Translations under genes and position numbers: made by a program
Shown here: positions 33,649-41,961 of the stretch, piece after piece
Position numbering within the stretch: position 1 is the first letter of the stretch
Layout: each line of letters starts with the position of its first letter
Assembly (NCBI GenBank): GCA_001828855.1
Contig: MHZT01000006.1
Coordinates: 124,001 to 188,000, forward strand
DNA: 64,000 nt
From: Rhodobacterales bacterium RIFCSPHIGHO2_02_FULL_62_130
GTDB lineage: Bacteria > Pseudomonadota > Alphaproteobacteria > Rhodobacterales > Rhodobacteraceae
Direction: 5' to 3'
The notes under the pieces: model-generated
The model's database searches: none
The model's input: the letters and a program-made list of their open reading frames with translations, nothing else
What the model was told of the DNA's origin: nothing

Positions 33649-34008
33649 ATGTTCGGCATTCCCGGCAAAGCTGCCGTCACCCTGACCCCCACAGCCGCCC
33701 GCCAGATCGCGCGGCTGATGGAAAAGCAAGGCTCCAAGGGCCTGCGGATCGGCGTCAAGAAGGGCGGCTGTGCGGGCATGGAATACACCATGGATTACGT
33801 GGCCGATCTGAACCCCTATGACGAGGTGGTCGAACAGGATGGCGCGCGGGTGCTGATCGCGCCGATGGCACAGATGTTCCTGATCGGCACCGAGATCGAT
33901 TACGAGGTCGATCTGCTGACCGCCGGCTTCAAATTCCGCAATCCTAATGTGTCCGAAGCCTGCGGCTGTGGCGAGTCGATCAAGTTCAAGGACGCGCCTG
34001 CGGCCTGA
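33649..34008 (+). CDS. A-type iron-sulfur carrier (HesB/IscA/SufA family)
   Basis: This 119-residue protein has the three family cysteines, one in KKGGCAGMEY (about residue 43) and two in EACGCGESIKF near the C terminus (about 106 and 108). A-type carriers deliver 2Fe-2S or 4Fe-4S clusters to apo-proteins. The start is preceded by AAAAGGAG. It stands alone, though the window also encodes SufT and Fe-S clients (sulfite reductase, CysH). Confidence 0.93.
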   Translation: MFGIPGKAAVTLTPTAARQIARLMEKQGSKGLRIGVKKGGCAGMEYTMDYVADLNPYDEVVEQDGARVLIAPMAQMFLIGTEIDYEVDLLTAGFKFRNPNVSEACGCGESIKFKDAPAA

Positions 34009-34050
34009 TCCGGTTTCTTCCTGCGGGTCTTGGCGCGGCGCAGAGGCCGA

Positions 34051-34083
34051 AGCCTCCGGCGGGAGTATTTAGACCAAGATGAT
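34051..34083. repeat. Single GCCTCCGGCGGGAGTATTT unit
   Basis: One copy of the inner repeat unit (GCCTCCGGCGGGAGTATTT then AGACCAAGATGA) lies between the A-type carrier and tpiA. It has no inverted partner or outer palindromes here. Confidence 0.85.
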
Positions 34084-34149
34084 GCCCGCGACGTCTTTTC
34101 CTTCGGGCATGGCTGGGCTAACCCTTGCACATCGCATCAGGGGGATCGC

Positions 34150-34893
34150 ATGAAAAAGCTGGCAGCCGGAAACTGGAAGATGAACGGGTCGCTTGCCGCC
34201 TTGGCCGAAGTGCGGGCCTTGCTGGCCGCCCATCCTGCCCCCGCTTGCGAGATGCTGCTTTGCCCGCCCGCGACCCTGCTGGCGGCGATGGCCGGTGTGG
34301 CGGCGGGAACGGCTTTGGCTGTTGGCGGGCAGGATTGCCACCCGCAGGGCAGCGGCGCCCATACCGGCGACATTTCTGCGGCCATGCTGAAAGAGGCAGG
34401 CGCTGCCTATGTGATTCTGGGCCATTCCGAACGCCGCGCCGACCACGGCGAGACCGATGCGCTGGTCAAGGCCAAGGCCGAGGCCGCCCATGGTGCGGGC
34501 CTGATCCCGATCATCTGTGTCGGCGAAACCGAGGCCGAGCGCGACGCCGGCAAAACGCTGGGCGTGATCGGGACGCAGCTTTACGGCTCGCTGCCCAAAG
34601 ACTTCACCTCGGCCAATCTGGTGGTCGCCTATGAGCCGGTCTGGGCCATCGGCACCGGCCGCACCCCCTCGCTTGATGAAATCGCCGAGGTGCATCACTA
34701 TCTGCGCGCCCGCCTGATCGCCAAGATCGGCGGCGATGCCACCAAACTGCGCCTGCTGTACGGCGGATCGGTCAAGCCGTCGAATGCGGTCGAGATTTTC
34801 GATGTGCAGAACGTGGACGGCGCTTTGGTTGGCGGGGCCAGCCTGAAGGCTGCCGATTTCGGCGCGATCGTTCAGGCGCTTTCCGCCGCCTGA
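34150..34893 (+). CDS. tpiA: Triosephosphate isomerase
   Basis: This 247-residue TIM barrel has the catalytic Lys in GNWKMNG (about residue 10), His in [10 protein letters not shown] (about 93) and Glu in [14 protein letters not shown] (about 163), and the phosphate loop [10 protein letters not shown] (about 206-215). It interconverts dihydroxyacetone phosphate and glyceraldehyde 3-phosphate. The upstream in-frame extension contains the repeat unit and is not coding. The start follows AGGGGGATCGC. There is no glycolytic operon around it. Confidence 0.97.
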   Translation: MKKLAAGNWKMNGSLAALAEVRALLAAHPAPACEMLLCPPATLLAAMAGVAAGTALAVGGQDCHPQGSGAHTGDISAAMLKEAGAAYVILGHSERRADHGETDALVKAKAEAAHGAGLIPIICVGETEAERDAGKTLGVIGTQLYGSLPKDFTSANLVVAYEPVWAIGTGRTPSLDEIAEVHHYLRARLIAKIGGDATKLRLLYGGSVKPSNAVEIFDVQNVDGALVGGASLKAADFGAIVQALSAA

Positions 34894-34955
34894 CATGGCA
34901 TTAAGGTCGCGGGTGGAACAGTCTGCCCGCGCCCGATCTGCAAGATAGAACCATC

Positions 34956-35888
34956 ATGACACCCGATCTTACACCCGCCGCACCCGCACGGGGCCTTCTG
35001 GCCGCGAACCTGATCTGCATGGCCTCGATGCTGATCTGGGCCGCGGGCCTTCCGGCTGCCGATATGATCATCCCGCTCTTGCCGGCCGAGCAGTTGACCG
35101 CGCTGCGGATGGCGCTGGCGGCGCTGTCGCTGCTGCCGATATGGGCGCTGATGGAGGGACCGGGGGCCTTGCTGCGGGTGAACTGGCTGAAGGGCATCGG
35201 CGTCGGCAGCCTGATCGGCCTGGGCGCGTGGTTCCTGATCCTTGGGCAGGCACGGGGCGGGGCGGTCACGGCTGCGGTGATTTCCGCCACGCTGCCGGTT
35301 GTGGGCATCGCAACCGAGGTGGCGCTGGACGGGCGCAAGCTGACGGCTGGCCTGATCATCGGGCTGGTGCTGTCGCTGGTGGGCGGGATGATGGCGCTGG
35401 ATTTCCGCGACGGAGGGCTGTCGCTGGGTCTGGGGGCGGCGCTGTGCTTTTGCTCCGTGCTGGCCTTTACCTTGGGGTCGCGGCTGACCGTCACCGCCTT
35501 TCCGGCCCTCTCGCCGATCGGGCGCACGGCGCTGACGATCTCGGGGGCCGCGATTGCCACGGTGACGGTGGCGCTGGCGCAACTGCCGCTGGGGGCCACC
35601 CTGCCCGATCTGACGCCTTGGGGTCTGAAGGAAATCCTTGCCCTGCTGGCCTTTTCCATCGGCTCGCTGGGGATCAGCCAGCTAATGTGGATCATGTCTG
35701 TCGAACGGCTGGGCATCGGGCTGTCGGCGCTGCATATCAACGCTGCCCCCTTCTATGTGATGATCATCCTTTTCGCCCTTGGCGGCGTCTGGGATTGGGG
35801 TCAGGCCGCAGCGGCCGCTTTGGTGGCAATTGGCGTGCTGGTCGCCCAAGGCATCATCCCGCTGTCACGCAAGCGGGCAATGGCATGA
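34956..35888 (+). CDS. DMT-superfamily transporter (EamA domains)
   Basis: This 310-residue protein has ten predicted hydrophobic segments arranged as two EamA repeats: first half from LLAANLICMASMLIWAAG (about residues 10-27), second half from LGLGAALCFCSVLAFTLGS (about 157-175). Such proteins export amino acids, nucleobases or other metabolites, or import related compounds. The substrate is unknown. The stop overlaps the start of the P450 gene (ATGA), so the two are translationally coupled, which suggests transport of the P450 substrate or product. Confidence 0.88.
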   Translation: MTPDLTPAAPARGLLAANLICMASMLIWAAGLPAADMIIPLLPAEQLTALRMALAALSLLPIWALMEGPGALLRVNWLKGIGVGSLIGLGAWFLILGQARGGAVTAAVISATLPVVGIATEVALDGRKLTAGLIIGLVLSLVGGMMALDFRDGGLSLGLGAALCFCSVLAFTLGSRLTVTAFPALSPIGRTALTISGAAIATVTVALAQLPLGATLPDLTPWGLKEILALLAFSIGSLGISQLMWIMSVERLGIGLSALHINAAPFYVMIILFALGGVWDWGQAAAAALVAIGVLVAQGIIPLSRKRAMA

Positions 35889-37060
35889 AAACCCTGCACC
35901 AGTCCCCCACCGATCCGGCCTTCGTGCAGAACCCCTACCCGTTCTACGAATCCGCCCGCGCCACGGGTCCGTTCTTTCACTGGGCCGATTACGGGCTGAT
36001 CTGCACCCCCAACGCCGCCGCCTGCAACGCCATCTTCCGCGACCGCCGCTTCGGGCGCGAGGTTCCGGCTGAACTGGCCCCGCAGATCCCGTCGCATCTG
36101 GCGCCCTTCTACGCGGTCGAGGCCCATTCCATGCTGGAGCTGGAGCCGCCCCGCCATACCCGTCTGCGGTCCTTGGTGCTGCGCGCCTTCACCTCGCGCC
36201 GCATCGCTGCCCTGCAGCCGGAAATCGAGACCCTGACCCATCAGTTGATCGACGCCCTGCCCGACGGCCCCTTCGATCTGCTGAAACACTTCGGCCAGAA
36301 ACTGCCCGTCATCATCATCGCCCGCCTGCTGGGCGTGCCGGAAGCGATGTCGGATGATCTGTTGCGCTGGTCGAATGCGATGGTCGGCATGTATATGGCG
36401 GGCCGCACCCGTGCCACCGAAGACCGCGCCGTTGCCGCGACCGAGGCTTTCGTGGCCTTCATGCGCGGCTATGTCGAAGCCCGCCGCGCCGATCCGCGTG
36501 ATGATCTGATCACCCACCTGATCGCCGCCGAAGAGGCAGGCGAGAAACTGACCACGGATGAGCTGATCACCACCTGCATCCTGCTGTTGAATGCAGGGCA
36601 CGAGGCAACGGTGCATACCATCGGCAATGGCGTGAAAACCCTGCTGGAAACCGGCACCAGCATCACCGCCGCCAATGCCGAAACCTGCACCGAGGAAATC
36701 TTCCGCTTCGATCCCGCCCTGCATATGTTCACCCGCTGGGCCTATGAGGACATCGAGGTGATGGGCCATACCTTCCATCGCGGCGATCAGGTGGCGCTGC
36801 TGCTCGCCGCCGCGAACCGCGATCCGGGGGTCTGGGACGATCCCGAGCAGTTTCAGCCGGGCCGCCCCGCCAAACCCAATGTCACCTTCGGCGCTGGCCT
36901 GCATTTCTGCGTCGGCGCCCCGCTGGCGCGGCTGGAATTGCAAACCGCCCTGCCGATCCTGTTCGACCGCCTGCCCAAACTGCGCCTGACCGAAAGCCCC
37001 GCCTATGGCAATGTCTACCACTTCCACGGCCTGACGGGACTGATGGTCGCCGCAGACTGA
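35885..37060 (+). CDS. Cytochrome P450
   Basis: This 391-residue soluble bacterial P450 has the I-helix LLLNAGHEATVHTIGN (oxygen-activation AGxE/T, about residues 237-252), a Glu-Arg pair in EEIFRFDPALHMFTR (about 280-294) and the heme loop FGAGLHFCVGAPLARLE (Cys about 347). It needs a ferredoxin and reductase, and neither is adjacent; the FpR-type reductase at 40968 could serve. It overlaps the EamA transporter gene by 4 bp. The substrate is not predictable. A strong terminator pair follows. Confidence 0.93.
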   Translation: MKTLHQSPTDPAFVQNPYPFYESARATGPFFHWADYGLICTPNAAACNAIFRDRRFGREVPAELAPQIPSHLAPFYAVEAHSMLELEPPRHTRLRSLVLRAFTSRRIAALQPEIETLTHQLIDALPDGPFDLLKHFGQKLPVIIIARLLGVPEAMSDDLLRWSNAMVGMYMAGRTRATEDRAVAATEAFVAFMRGYVEARRADPRDDLITHLIAAEEAGEKLTTDELITTCILLLNAGHEATVHTIGNGVKTLLETGTSITAANAETCTEEIFRFDPALHMFTRWAYEDIEVMGHTFHRGDQVALLLAAANRDPGVWDDPEQFQPGRPAKPNVTFGAGLHFCVGAPLARLELQTALPILFDRLPKLRLTESPAYGNVYHFHGLTGLMVAAD

Positions 37061-37067
37061 CCCCGCC

Positions 37068-37126
37068 CCTTCATCTGTTCTTAAATATCCCGGGGGTGCG
37101 GCGCAGCCGCAGGGGGCAGCGCCCCC
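37068..37126. repeat. AAATATCCC-type palindromic repeat
   Basis: CATCTGTTCTTAAATATCCC is followed by GCGGCGCAGCCGC and then GGGGGC-agc-GCCCCC (37112-37126). It has the same head as the units at 19866 and 27776, here between convergent genes. Confidence 0.75.
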
Positions 37127-37127
37127 G

Positions 37128-37150
37128 AAAATTCTTCGCAGAAGAATTTT
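37128..37150. terminator. Bidirectional terminator between P450 and Lrp-type regulator
   Basis: A perfect 10-bp palindrome, AAAATTCTTC and GAAGAATTTT with a GCA loop, provides A- and T-runs on both sides. It serves as a terminator for the P450 gene on the plus strand and the regulator gene on the minus strand. The same A/T-flanked palindrome type occurs between pyrC and pyrE. Confidence 0.75.
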
Positions 37151-37156
37151 GCGGCC

Positions 37157-37618
37157 TCAAAGCGGCAGTACGGTGGTCGCCTTGATCTCCTCCATGCTCA
37201 GCAGCGCCGTCACGTTATAGATCCGCACCTCGGAAATCAGCGCCTGATAGAAGGTGTCATAGGCCCGCGCGTTCTTGACCCGCACCTTCAGGATATAATC
37301 GATATCCCCCGCCAACCGATGCGCCTCCAGCACCTCGGGGCGGCTGCGCAGCACCTGCAGGAACTTGCGCTGCCAGTCCGCCTCATGCTCGGAGGTGCGG
37401 ATCAGCACAAAGAAACACGCCTCCAGCCCCAGCGATTCCGCGTCCAGCAGGGCGGTCTGCTTCAGGATCACCCCCTGCTCGCGCATACGGCGGATTCGGT
37501 TCCACACCGGAGTTTTCGACGACCCCACCTTGCGCGCGATCTCGTCCAGGCTCTGCTCGGCATCGGCTTGCAATTCTGCAAGAATTTTCCGATCCAGATC
37601 GTCCAATTGGGCCGCCAT
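37157..37618 (-). CDS. Lrp/AsnC-family transcriptional regulator
   Basis: This 153-residue protein has an N-terminal helix-turn-helix (LDDLDRKILAELQADAEQSL, then ARKVGSSKTPVWNRIRRM, about residues 5-50) and a C-terminal RAM ligand domain (about 70-145). It is divergent from the sulfate-assimilation operon, and homologues at this position in related bacteria are thought to control cys genes. Several GGAA-N-TTCC palindromes lie in the shared promoter region. I chose the ATG giving MAAQLDDLD; a longer frame to 37654 is less likely. Confidence 0.9.
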   Translation of the reverse strand: MAAQLDDLDRKILAELQADAEQSLDEIARKVGSSKTPVWNRIRRMREQGVILKQTALLDAESLGLEACFFVLIRTSEHEADWQRKFLQVLRSRPEVLEAHRLAGDIDYILKVRVKNARAYDTFYQALISEVRIYNVTALLSMEEIKATTVLPL

Positions 37619-37641
37619 TCGCCTGATCCCCCGTTTTGCAG

Positions 37642-37723
37642 GAATACATTCCACCTGACGCCAGTATCGGAATAATCTTCCTTATCCGCAAGGGTATCTG
37701 GCCAAATTGGGGGAAAATATCCT
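37642..37723. promoter_or_regulatory. Lrp-type operator candidates in the cys divergent promoter
   Basis: Three related palindromes lie at 37642-37653 (GGAATACATTCC), 37670-37682 (GGAATAATCTTCC) and 37713-37723 (GGAAAATATCC). Their centres are about 28 and 42 bp apart. Repeated GGAA...TTCC dyads spread over 80 bp fit multimeric Lrp binding. The region serves both the regulator and the DUF2849-led operon. Confidence 0.5.
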
Positions 37724-37787
37724 ATATTGGGTGATGAAACCACGGCATTCCACTGCCGTCCCCCGATCCCGCCAGATGAGGCCCCGC

Positions 37788-38096
37788 ATGAGCCGGAAAT
37801 ACACCCCCAAGGTTGTCACCGCAAATGATCTGCGGATCGGCGATGTGGTTTACCTGACCGCCGACAACCGCTGGTCGCGCCTGCATGCCGAGGCAGAGCT
37901 GATCTGCGAAGAAGATCACGCCAACACCCGCCTTGCCTTTGCCGCAGCGCAGCGCCTTGCCATTGTCGGCCCCTATCTGGCAGATGCCAAGGCCGGCCCC
38001 AACGGCCCCGAACCCACCCACTTCCGCGAGGCGTTTCGCACCCGTGGCCCGTCCAACTATGCCCATGGCAAACAGGTAGACCTCGCAGATGTATGA
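37788..38096 (+). CDS. DUF2849 protein, first gene of sulfate-assimilation operon
   Basis: This 102-residue basic protein begins MSRKYTPKVVTANDLRIGDVVYLT and ends GPSNYAHGKQVDLADV. It has no catalytic motif that I recognise. DUF2849 proteins are found almost only ahead of assimilatory sulfite/nitrite reductase genes in alphaproteobacteria, so a small accessory role for the reductase is likely. It overlaps the reductase gene by 8 bp. In many relatives a siroheme synthase (cysG) gene precedes it; here the regulator is adjacent instead. Confidence 0.85.
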   Translation: MSRKYTPKVVTANDLRIGDVVYLTADNRWSRLHAEAELICEEDHANTRLAFAAAQRLAIVGPYLADAKAGPNGPEPTHFREAFRTRGPSNYAHGKQVDLADV

Positions 38097-39759
38097 CTAT
38101 TCCGACTTTGACGAATCCTTCGTCCGCGCCCGCGTGGCGCAGTTTTCCGATCAGGTCGCCCGCCGCCTTGACGGCTCGCTGACCGAGGATGAATTCCGCC
38201 CGCTGCGCCTGATGAACGGGCTTTATCTGCAATTGCACGCCTATATGCTGCGCGTGGCGATCCCCTATGGCACGCTGAACCCGCACCAGATGCGGCAGCT
38301 TGCCCATATCGCCGACACCTATGACAAGGGCTACGGCCATTTCACCACGCGGCAGAACATCCAGTTCAACTGGCCGAAACTGCCCGAGGTTCCGGCGATC
38401 CTGACCGCACTTGCCGATGTGCAGATGCACGCGATCCAGACATCCGGCAACTGCGTGCGCAACGTCACTGCCGACCATTTCGCCGGTGCCGCCGCGGATG
38501 AGATCGAAGACCCCCGCCCCTATGCCGAGCTTTTGCGCCAGTGGTCCACCGACCACCCGGAATTCCAGTTCCTGCCGCGCAAGTTCAAGATCGCCATCAC
38601 CGGCAGCCCGAATGACCGCGCCGTGACTAAGGCCCACGACATCGGCCTGCGCATGGTCCGCAACGCCGCTGGCGAGCCGGGGTTCGAGGTGATGGTGGGC
38701 GGCGGTCTTGGCCGCACCCCGATGATCGCCTTTACCGTGCGCGATTTCCTGCCCGTGGCCGACCTGCTGCCTTATGTCGAGGCCGTGCTGTCGGTCTACA
38801 ACATCCTTGGCCGCCGCGATAACAAGTATAAGGCCCGCATCAAGATCACCGTGCATGAAACGGGCCGCGATGAAATCGCCCGCATGATCGAGGAACGCTT
38901 TACCGAGATGCGCCCGCAGTTCGGCGGCGCGGATCAGGCGCTTCTGGATGATATCCGTGCAGCCTTTGCGCCCCCCGCTTTCCGCAATGCCCCCACGGAT
39001 GCCTATGATCTGGCCTACAAGGCTGATCCGGTGTTCCGTGCTTGGGCCGATACCAACCTTGCCGCCCATCGCAACGACCAATATTCCATCGTCACAATCA
39101 GCGTGAAGGCCCATGGCGCAACCCCCGGCGATGCCAGCAGCGACCAGATGCGCCTGATGGCCGATCTGGCCGAAACCTATGGCCACAACGACCTGCGGAT
39201 CAGCCACGAACAGAACGTGATCCTGCCGCATGTCCATAAATCTGACCTGCCGGTGATCCATGCCGCGCTGCAAAAGGCGGGGCTTGCCACCGCCAACGTC
39301 GGGTTGATTTCCGACATCATCGCCTGCCCCGGCATGGACTATTGCGCCCTTGCCACCGCCCGCTCGATCCCCGTCGCGCAAGAACTGGCGCTGCGCTTTG
39401 ACGCGCTGGACCTTGAGCATGACATCGGCCCGCTGAAGCTGAAAATCTCGGGCTGCATCAATGCCTGCGGGCATCACCATGTCGGCCATATCGGGATTCT
39501 GGGTCTGGACCGCGCGGGCGTGGAGAACTACCAGATCACGCTGGGCGGCGATGGCACGGAAACCGCCAGCATCGGCGAGAAAACCGGCCCCGGTTTCGCC
39601 TATGACGAAATCGTGGACGCCATCGAGCGCATCATCCGCGCCTATCTTGAGGTGCGCAGCCACAAGGAAGAAACCTTCCTGCAAACCTATCGCCGCCTTG
39701 GCCTTACCCCGTTCAAAGCCGCCCTTTATGGTGCCGAGGACGGTCGTGATGCCGCTTGA
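38089..39759 (+). CDS. cysI: Assimilatory sulfite reductase, siroheme/4Fe-4S subunit
   Basis: This 556-residue protein has the duplicated ferredoxin-type reductase fold. TRQNIQFNWPKLPEV (about residues 87-101) and SGNCVRNVTADHFAGA (about 120-135) lie in the first half. The second half has CPGMDYCALATARS and ISGCINACGHHHVGHIG (about 412-472), whose cysteines bind the 4Fe-4S cluster coupled to siroheme. It reduces sulfite to sulfide with six electrons, probably from ferredoxin given the nearby reductase. Nitrite reduction is a less likely alternative in this operon. It overlaps cysH by 11 bp. Confidence 0.93.
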   Translation: MYDYSDFDESFVRARVAQFSDQVARRLDGSLTEDEFRPLRLMNGLYLQLHAYMLRVAIPYGTLNPHQMRQLAHIADTYDKGYGHFTTRQNIQFNWPKLPEVPAILTALADVQMHAIQTSGNCVRNVTADHFAGAAADEIEDPRPYAELLRQWSTDHPEFQFLPRKFKIAITGSPNDRAVTKAHDIGLRMVRNAAGEPGFEVMVGGGLGRTPMIAFTVRDFLPVADLLPYVEAVLSVYNILGRRDNKYKARIKITVHETGRDEIARMIEERFTEMRPQFGGADQALLDDIRAAFAPPAFRNAPTDAYDLAYKADPVFRAWADTNLAAHRNDQYSIVTISVKAHGATPGDASSDQMRLMADLAETYGHNDLRISHEQNVILPHVHKSDLPVIHAALQKAGLATANVGLISDIIACPGMDYCALATARSIPVAQELALRFDALDLEHDIGPLKLKISGCINACGHHHVGHIGILGLDRAGVENYQITLGGDGTETASIGEKTGPGFAYDEIVDAIERIIRAYLEVRSHKEETFLQTYRRLGLTPFKAALYGAEDGRDAA

Positions 39760-40498
39760 CGCTCCCACAGGCTCGGTGGCGGATCGTGTGGCGGCGCTGA
39801 ATGCCCGCTACCGCCACCACGCGGCCACCACGGTGCTGGAACATGCGCTGAAAGATGTCGATCTGGGCAAGGTGGCGCTGGTGTCGTCCTTTGGCGCGGA
39901 ATCGGTGGTGCTGCTGCATCTGGTTTCGGTGATCGCACCGGAAACGCCGGTGCTGTTCGTCGATACCCGCATGCTGTTCCAAGAGACCTTGGATTATCAG
40001 CGCGAACTGGCCGAAAAGCTGCATCTGTGCGACGTGCGGACCATCCGCGCGACGCAACCCCGCGTCAGCTTTGAAGACCCCGACGGCACGCTGCACCAGT
40101 TTTCCACCGACGCTTGCTGCGCGGTGCGCAAGGTTGAACCGCTGGAACGCGCGCTTGGCGGCTTTGACGGCTGGATCACGGGCCGCAAACGCTTTCAGGG
40201 CAGCACCCGCCAGACCGTCGATTTCTTCGAGGCCGAGGGCGATCTGCGGATCAAGGTCAATCCGCTGGCGCATTGGGGCCGCGACGATCTGGAAGAATAT
40301 ATCGTCAACAACCGCCTGCCGCGCCACCCGCTTGTGGCCAAAGGCTATCCGTCGATCGGTTGCGCGCCCTGCACCAGCCCGGTGAAACCCGGCGAAGACC
40401 CGCGCGCAGGCCGCTGGCGGGGTTCGGAAAAAACCGAATGCGGCATCCACTTCATCAACGGCAAACCCGTCCGCATCACCAAGGAGACCGCCGCATGA
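39749..40498 (+). CDS. cysH: Adenylyl-sulfate/phosphoadenylyl-sulfate reductase
   Basis: This 249-residue protein has the PP-loop-type fold (SSFGAESVVLLHLVS, about residues 46-60), two cysteine pairs for a 4Fe-4S cluster (DACCAVRKVEPL about 127 and GCAPCTSPVKPGEDP about 211) and the C-terminal active Cys in ECGIHF (about 235). The paired cysteines indicate the APS-reducing type. It makes sulfite for the upstream reductase using thioredoxin. It overlaps both the reductase gene and the next gene (ATGA). Confidence 0.94.
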   Translation: MPLDAPTGSVADRVAALNARYRHHAATTVLEHALKDVDLGKVALVSSFGAESVVLLHLVSVIAPETPVLFVDTRMLFQETLDYQRELAEKLHLCDVRTIRATQPRVSFEDPDGTLHQFSTDACCAVRKVEPLERALGGFDGWITGRKRFQGSTRQTVDFFEAEGDLRIKVNPLAHWGRDDLEEYIVNNRLPRHPLVAKGYPSIGCAPCTSPVKPGEDPRAGRWRGSEKTECGIHFINGKPVRITKETAA

Positions 40499-40899
40499 GC
40501 ACCCTCGTTACCGACGCAGGTTTCGCCCCCGTCCCCGCCACCGATTTCGTGACACTGGCCGAAATTGCCGCCCATAAGGGTGCTGTCGATCTGGCCCACA
40601 CCGATGATCCTGAAACGCTGGCCCCCTATCTGCCCGCGCTGACCCTGATCCGCGTGGCCTTCCCCGCCTTCAGCGATGGCCGCGCCTTCACCATCGCGCG
40701 GCGTCTGCGCGCGCTTGGCTATACCGGCACCCTGCGCGCCAATGGTCCGGTGATCGCCGACCAATATCCGATGGCGCGGCGTGTCGGCTTTGATCAGGTG
40801 GAAATCCCTGATGCTATGGCCGAACGCCAGCCCGAAGCGCAATGGACCGCCCGCGCCGACTGGAAGGCCCATGACTATCAGTCGCGGCTGCGCGCCTGA
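40495..40899 (+). CDS. DUF934 protein of sulfate assimilation
   Basis: This 134-residue protein has TLIRVAFPAFSDGRAFTIAR (about residues 53-72) followed by RRLRALGYTGTLRA, the conserved DUF934 core. It has no known enzyme activity. It is constantly found after CysH in alphaproteobacterial and betaproteobacterial sulfate-assimilation operons and may help assemble or supply electrons to the reductases. The ATG overlaps the stop of cysH. Confidence 0.9.
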   Translation: MSTLVTDAGFAPVPATDFVTLAEIAAHKGAVDLAHTDDPETLAPYLPALTLIRVAFPAFSDGRAFTIARRLRALGYTGTLRANGPVIADQYPMARRVGFDQVEIPDAMAERQPEAQWTARADWKAHDYQSRLRA

Positions 40900-40967
40900 G
40901 TTCGGGCTTCCCCCGCAGGCCCGAAAGACGTATCTCCTTCCCAAAGCCATAACCAAAGCGACACCCC

Positions 40968-41789
40968 ATGTCCGAAGCCACCACCTTGGCCCCCGCCGCC
41001 GCGAAACCGCATCTGCCCGACGCCCAGATCGTCACCTCTGTCACCCACTGGACCGACCGGCTGTTTTCCTTCCGCGTCACCCGCCCGCGCAGCTTGCGCT
41101 TCCGGTCGGGCGAGTTTGTGATGATCGGGTTGCTGAACGATAACGGCAAACCCCTGCTGCGCGCCTATTCCATCGCCTCGCCCGCATGGGATGAGGAACT
41201 CGAATTCTACTCGATCAAGGTGCCGGATGGCCCGCTGACCTCGCGCCTGCAACACATCAACGTGGGCGACGAGATCATCCTGCGCCCCAAACCCGTCGGC
41301 ACCTTGGTGCATGACGCCCTGCTGCCCGGCAAGCGGATCTATTTCCTGTCTACCGGCACCGGCTTTGCCCCCTTCGCCAGCCTTCTGCGCGAACCCGAGA
41401 CCTACGAGAAATACGAACAGGTCATCATGATGCACACCTGCCGCGAGGTGGCCGAACTGGAATATGGCCGCCAACTGGTCGAAAGCCTCAAGGATGATCC
41501 GCTGATCGGCGAGATGGTGGCGGGCAAACTGCTGTATTACCCCACCACCACCCGCGAAGACTTCCACCACATGGGCCGCGTCACCGACAACCTGCTGTCG
41601 GGCAAGGTGTTCGAAGATCTGGGCCTGCCAGCGATGAACCCCGCCGAAGACCGCGCCATGGTCTGCGGCTCGCTTGCCTTCAACGTCGATGTCAAAGCCA
41701 TCCTCGAAGGTTTCGGCCTGATCGAAGGCGCAAACTCTGACCCGCAGCAATTCGTGGTCGAGAAAGCCTTCGTCGGCGACGGCATCTGA
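40968..41789 (+). CDS. fpr: Ferredoxin-NADP reductase
   Basis: This 273-residue flavoprotein has the FAD motif RAYSIASPAWDEELEFYSIK (about residues 65-84), the NADP-binding STGTGFAPFASLLREPETYE (about 127-146) and the C-terminal FVVEKAFVGDGI typical of bacterial-type FpR. It passes electrons between NADPH and ferredoxin or flavodoxin. As the last gene of the sulfate-assimilation unit it could feed the sulfite reductase. A clean intrinsic terminator follows at 41813. Confidence 0.94.
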   Translation: MSEATTLAPAAAKPHLPDAQIVTSVTHWTDRLFSFRVTRPRSLRFRSGEFVMIGLLNDNGKPLLRAYSIASPAWDEELEFYSIKVPDGPLTSRLQHINVGDEIILRPKPVGTLVHDALLPGKRIYFLSTGTGFAPFASLLREPETYEKYEQVIMMHTCREVAELEYGRQLVESLKDDPLIGEMVAGKLLYYPTTTREDFHHMGRVTDNLLSGKVFEDLGLPAMNPAEDRAMVCGSLAFNVDVKAILEGFGLIEGANSDPQQFVVEKAFVGDGI

Positions 41790-41812
41790 CGCCTTATCCA
41801 CCGCAAGACCCG

Positions 41813-41845
41813 AAGGCGCCCTCCGATGTGAGCGGCGCCTTTTTC
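41813..41845 (+). terminator. Intrinsic terminator of the sulfate-assimilation operon
   Basis: AAGGCGCC (41813) pairs with GGCGCCTT (41834) and is followed by TTTT. It lies 24 bp after the reductase stop. Confidence 0.85.
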
Positions 41846-41903
41846 ATTCACCTTGGCCCAAATACTCATCTTGCGGTCAAAGCCGCAGCCCTGCGCCCGC
41901 CGC

Positions 41904-41941
41904 AAAAGAAAAGGCCGCGCAAGGGTCTCCCCCGCGCGGCC
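41904..41941 (-). terminator. Intrinsic terminator of the Ala-rich protein gene
   Basis: On the minus strand GGCCGCGC and GCGCGGCC pair around a 13-base loop and are followed by TTTTCTTTT. It lies 20 bp after the stop of the Ala-rich protein. Confidence 0.8.
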
Positions 41942-41961
41942 CAAGCCCGAAGGCAACCGGC

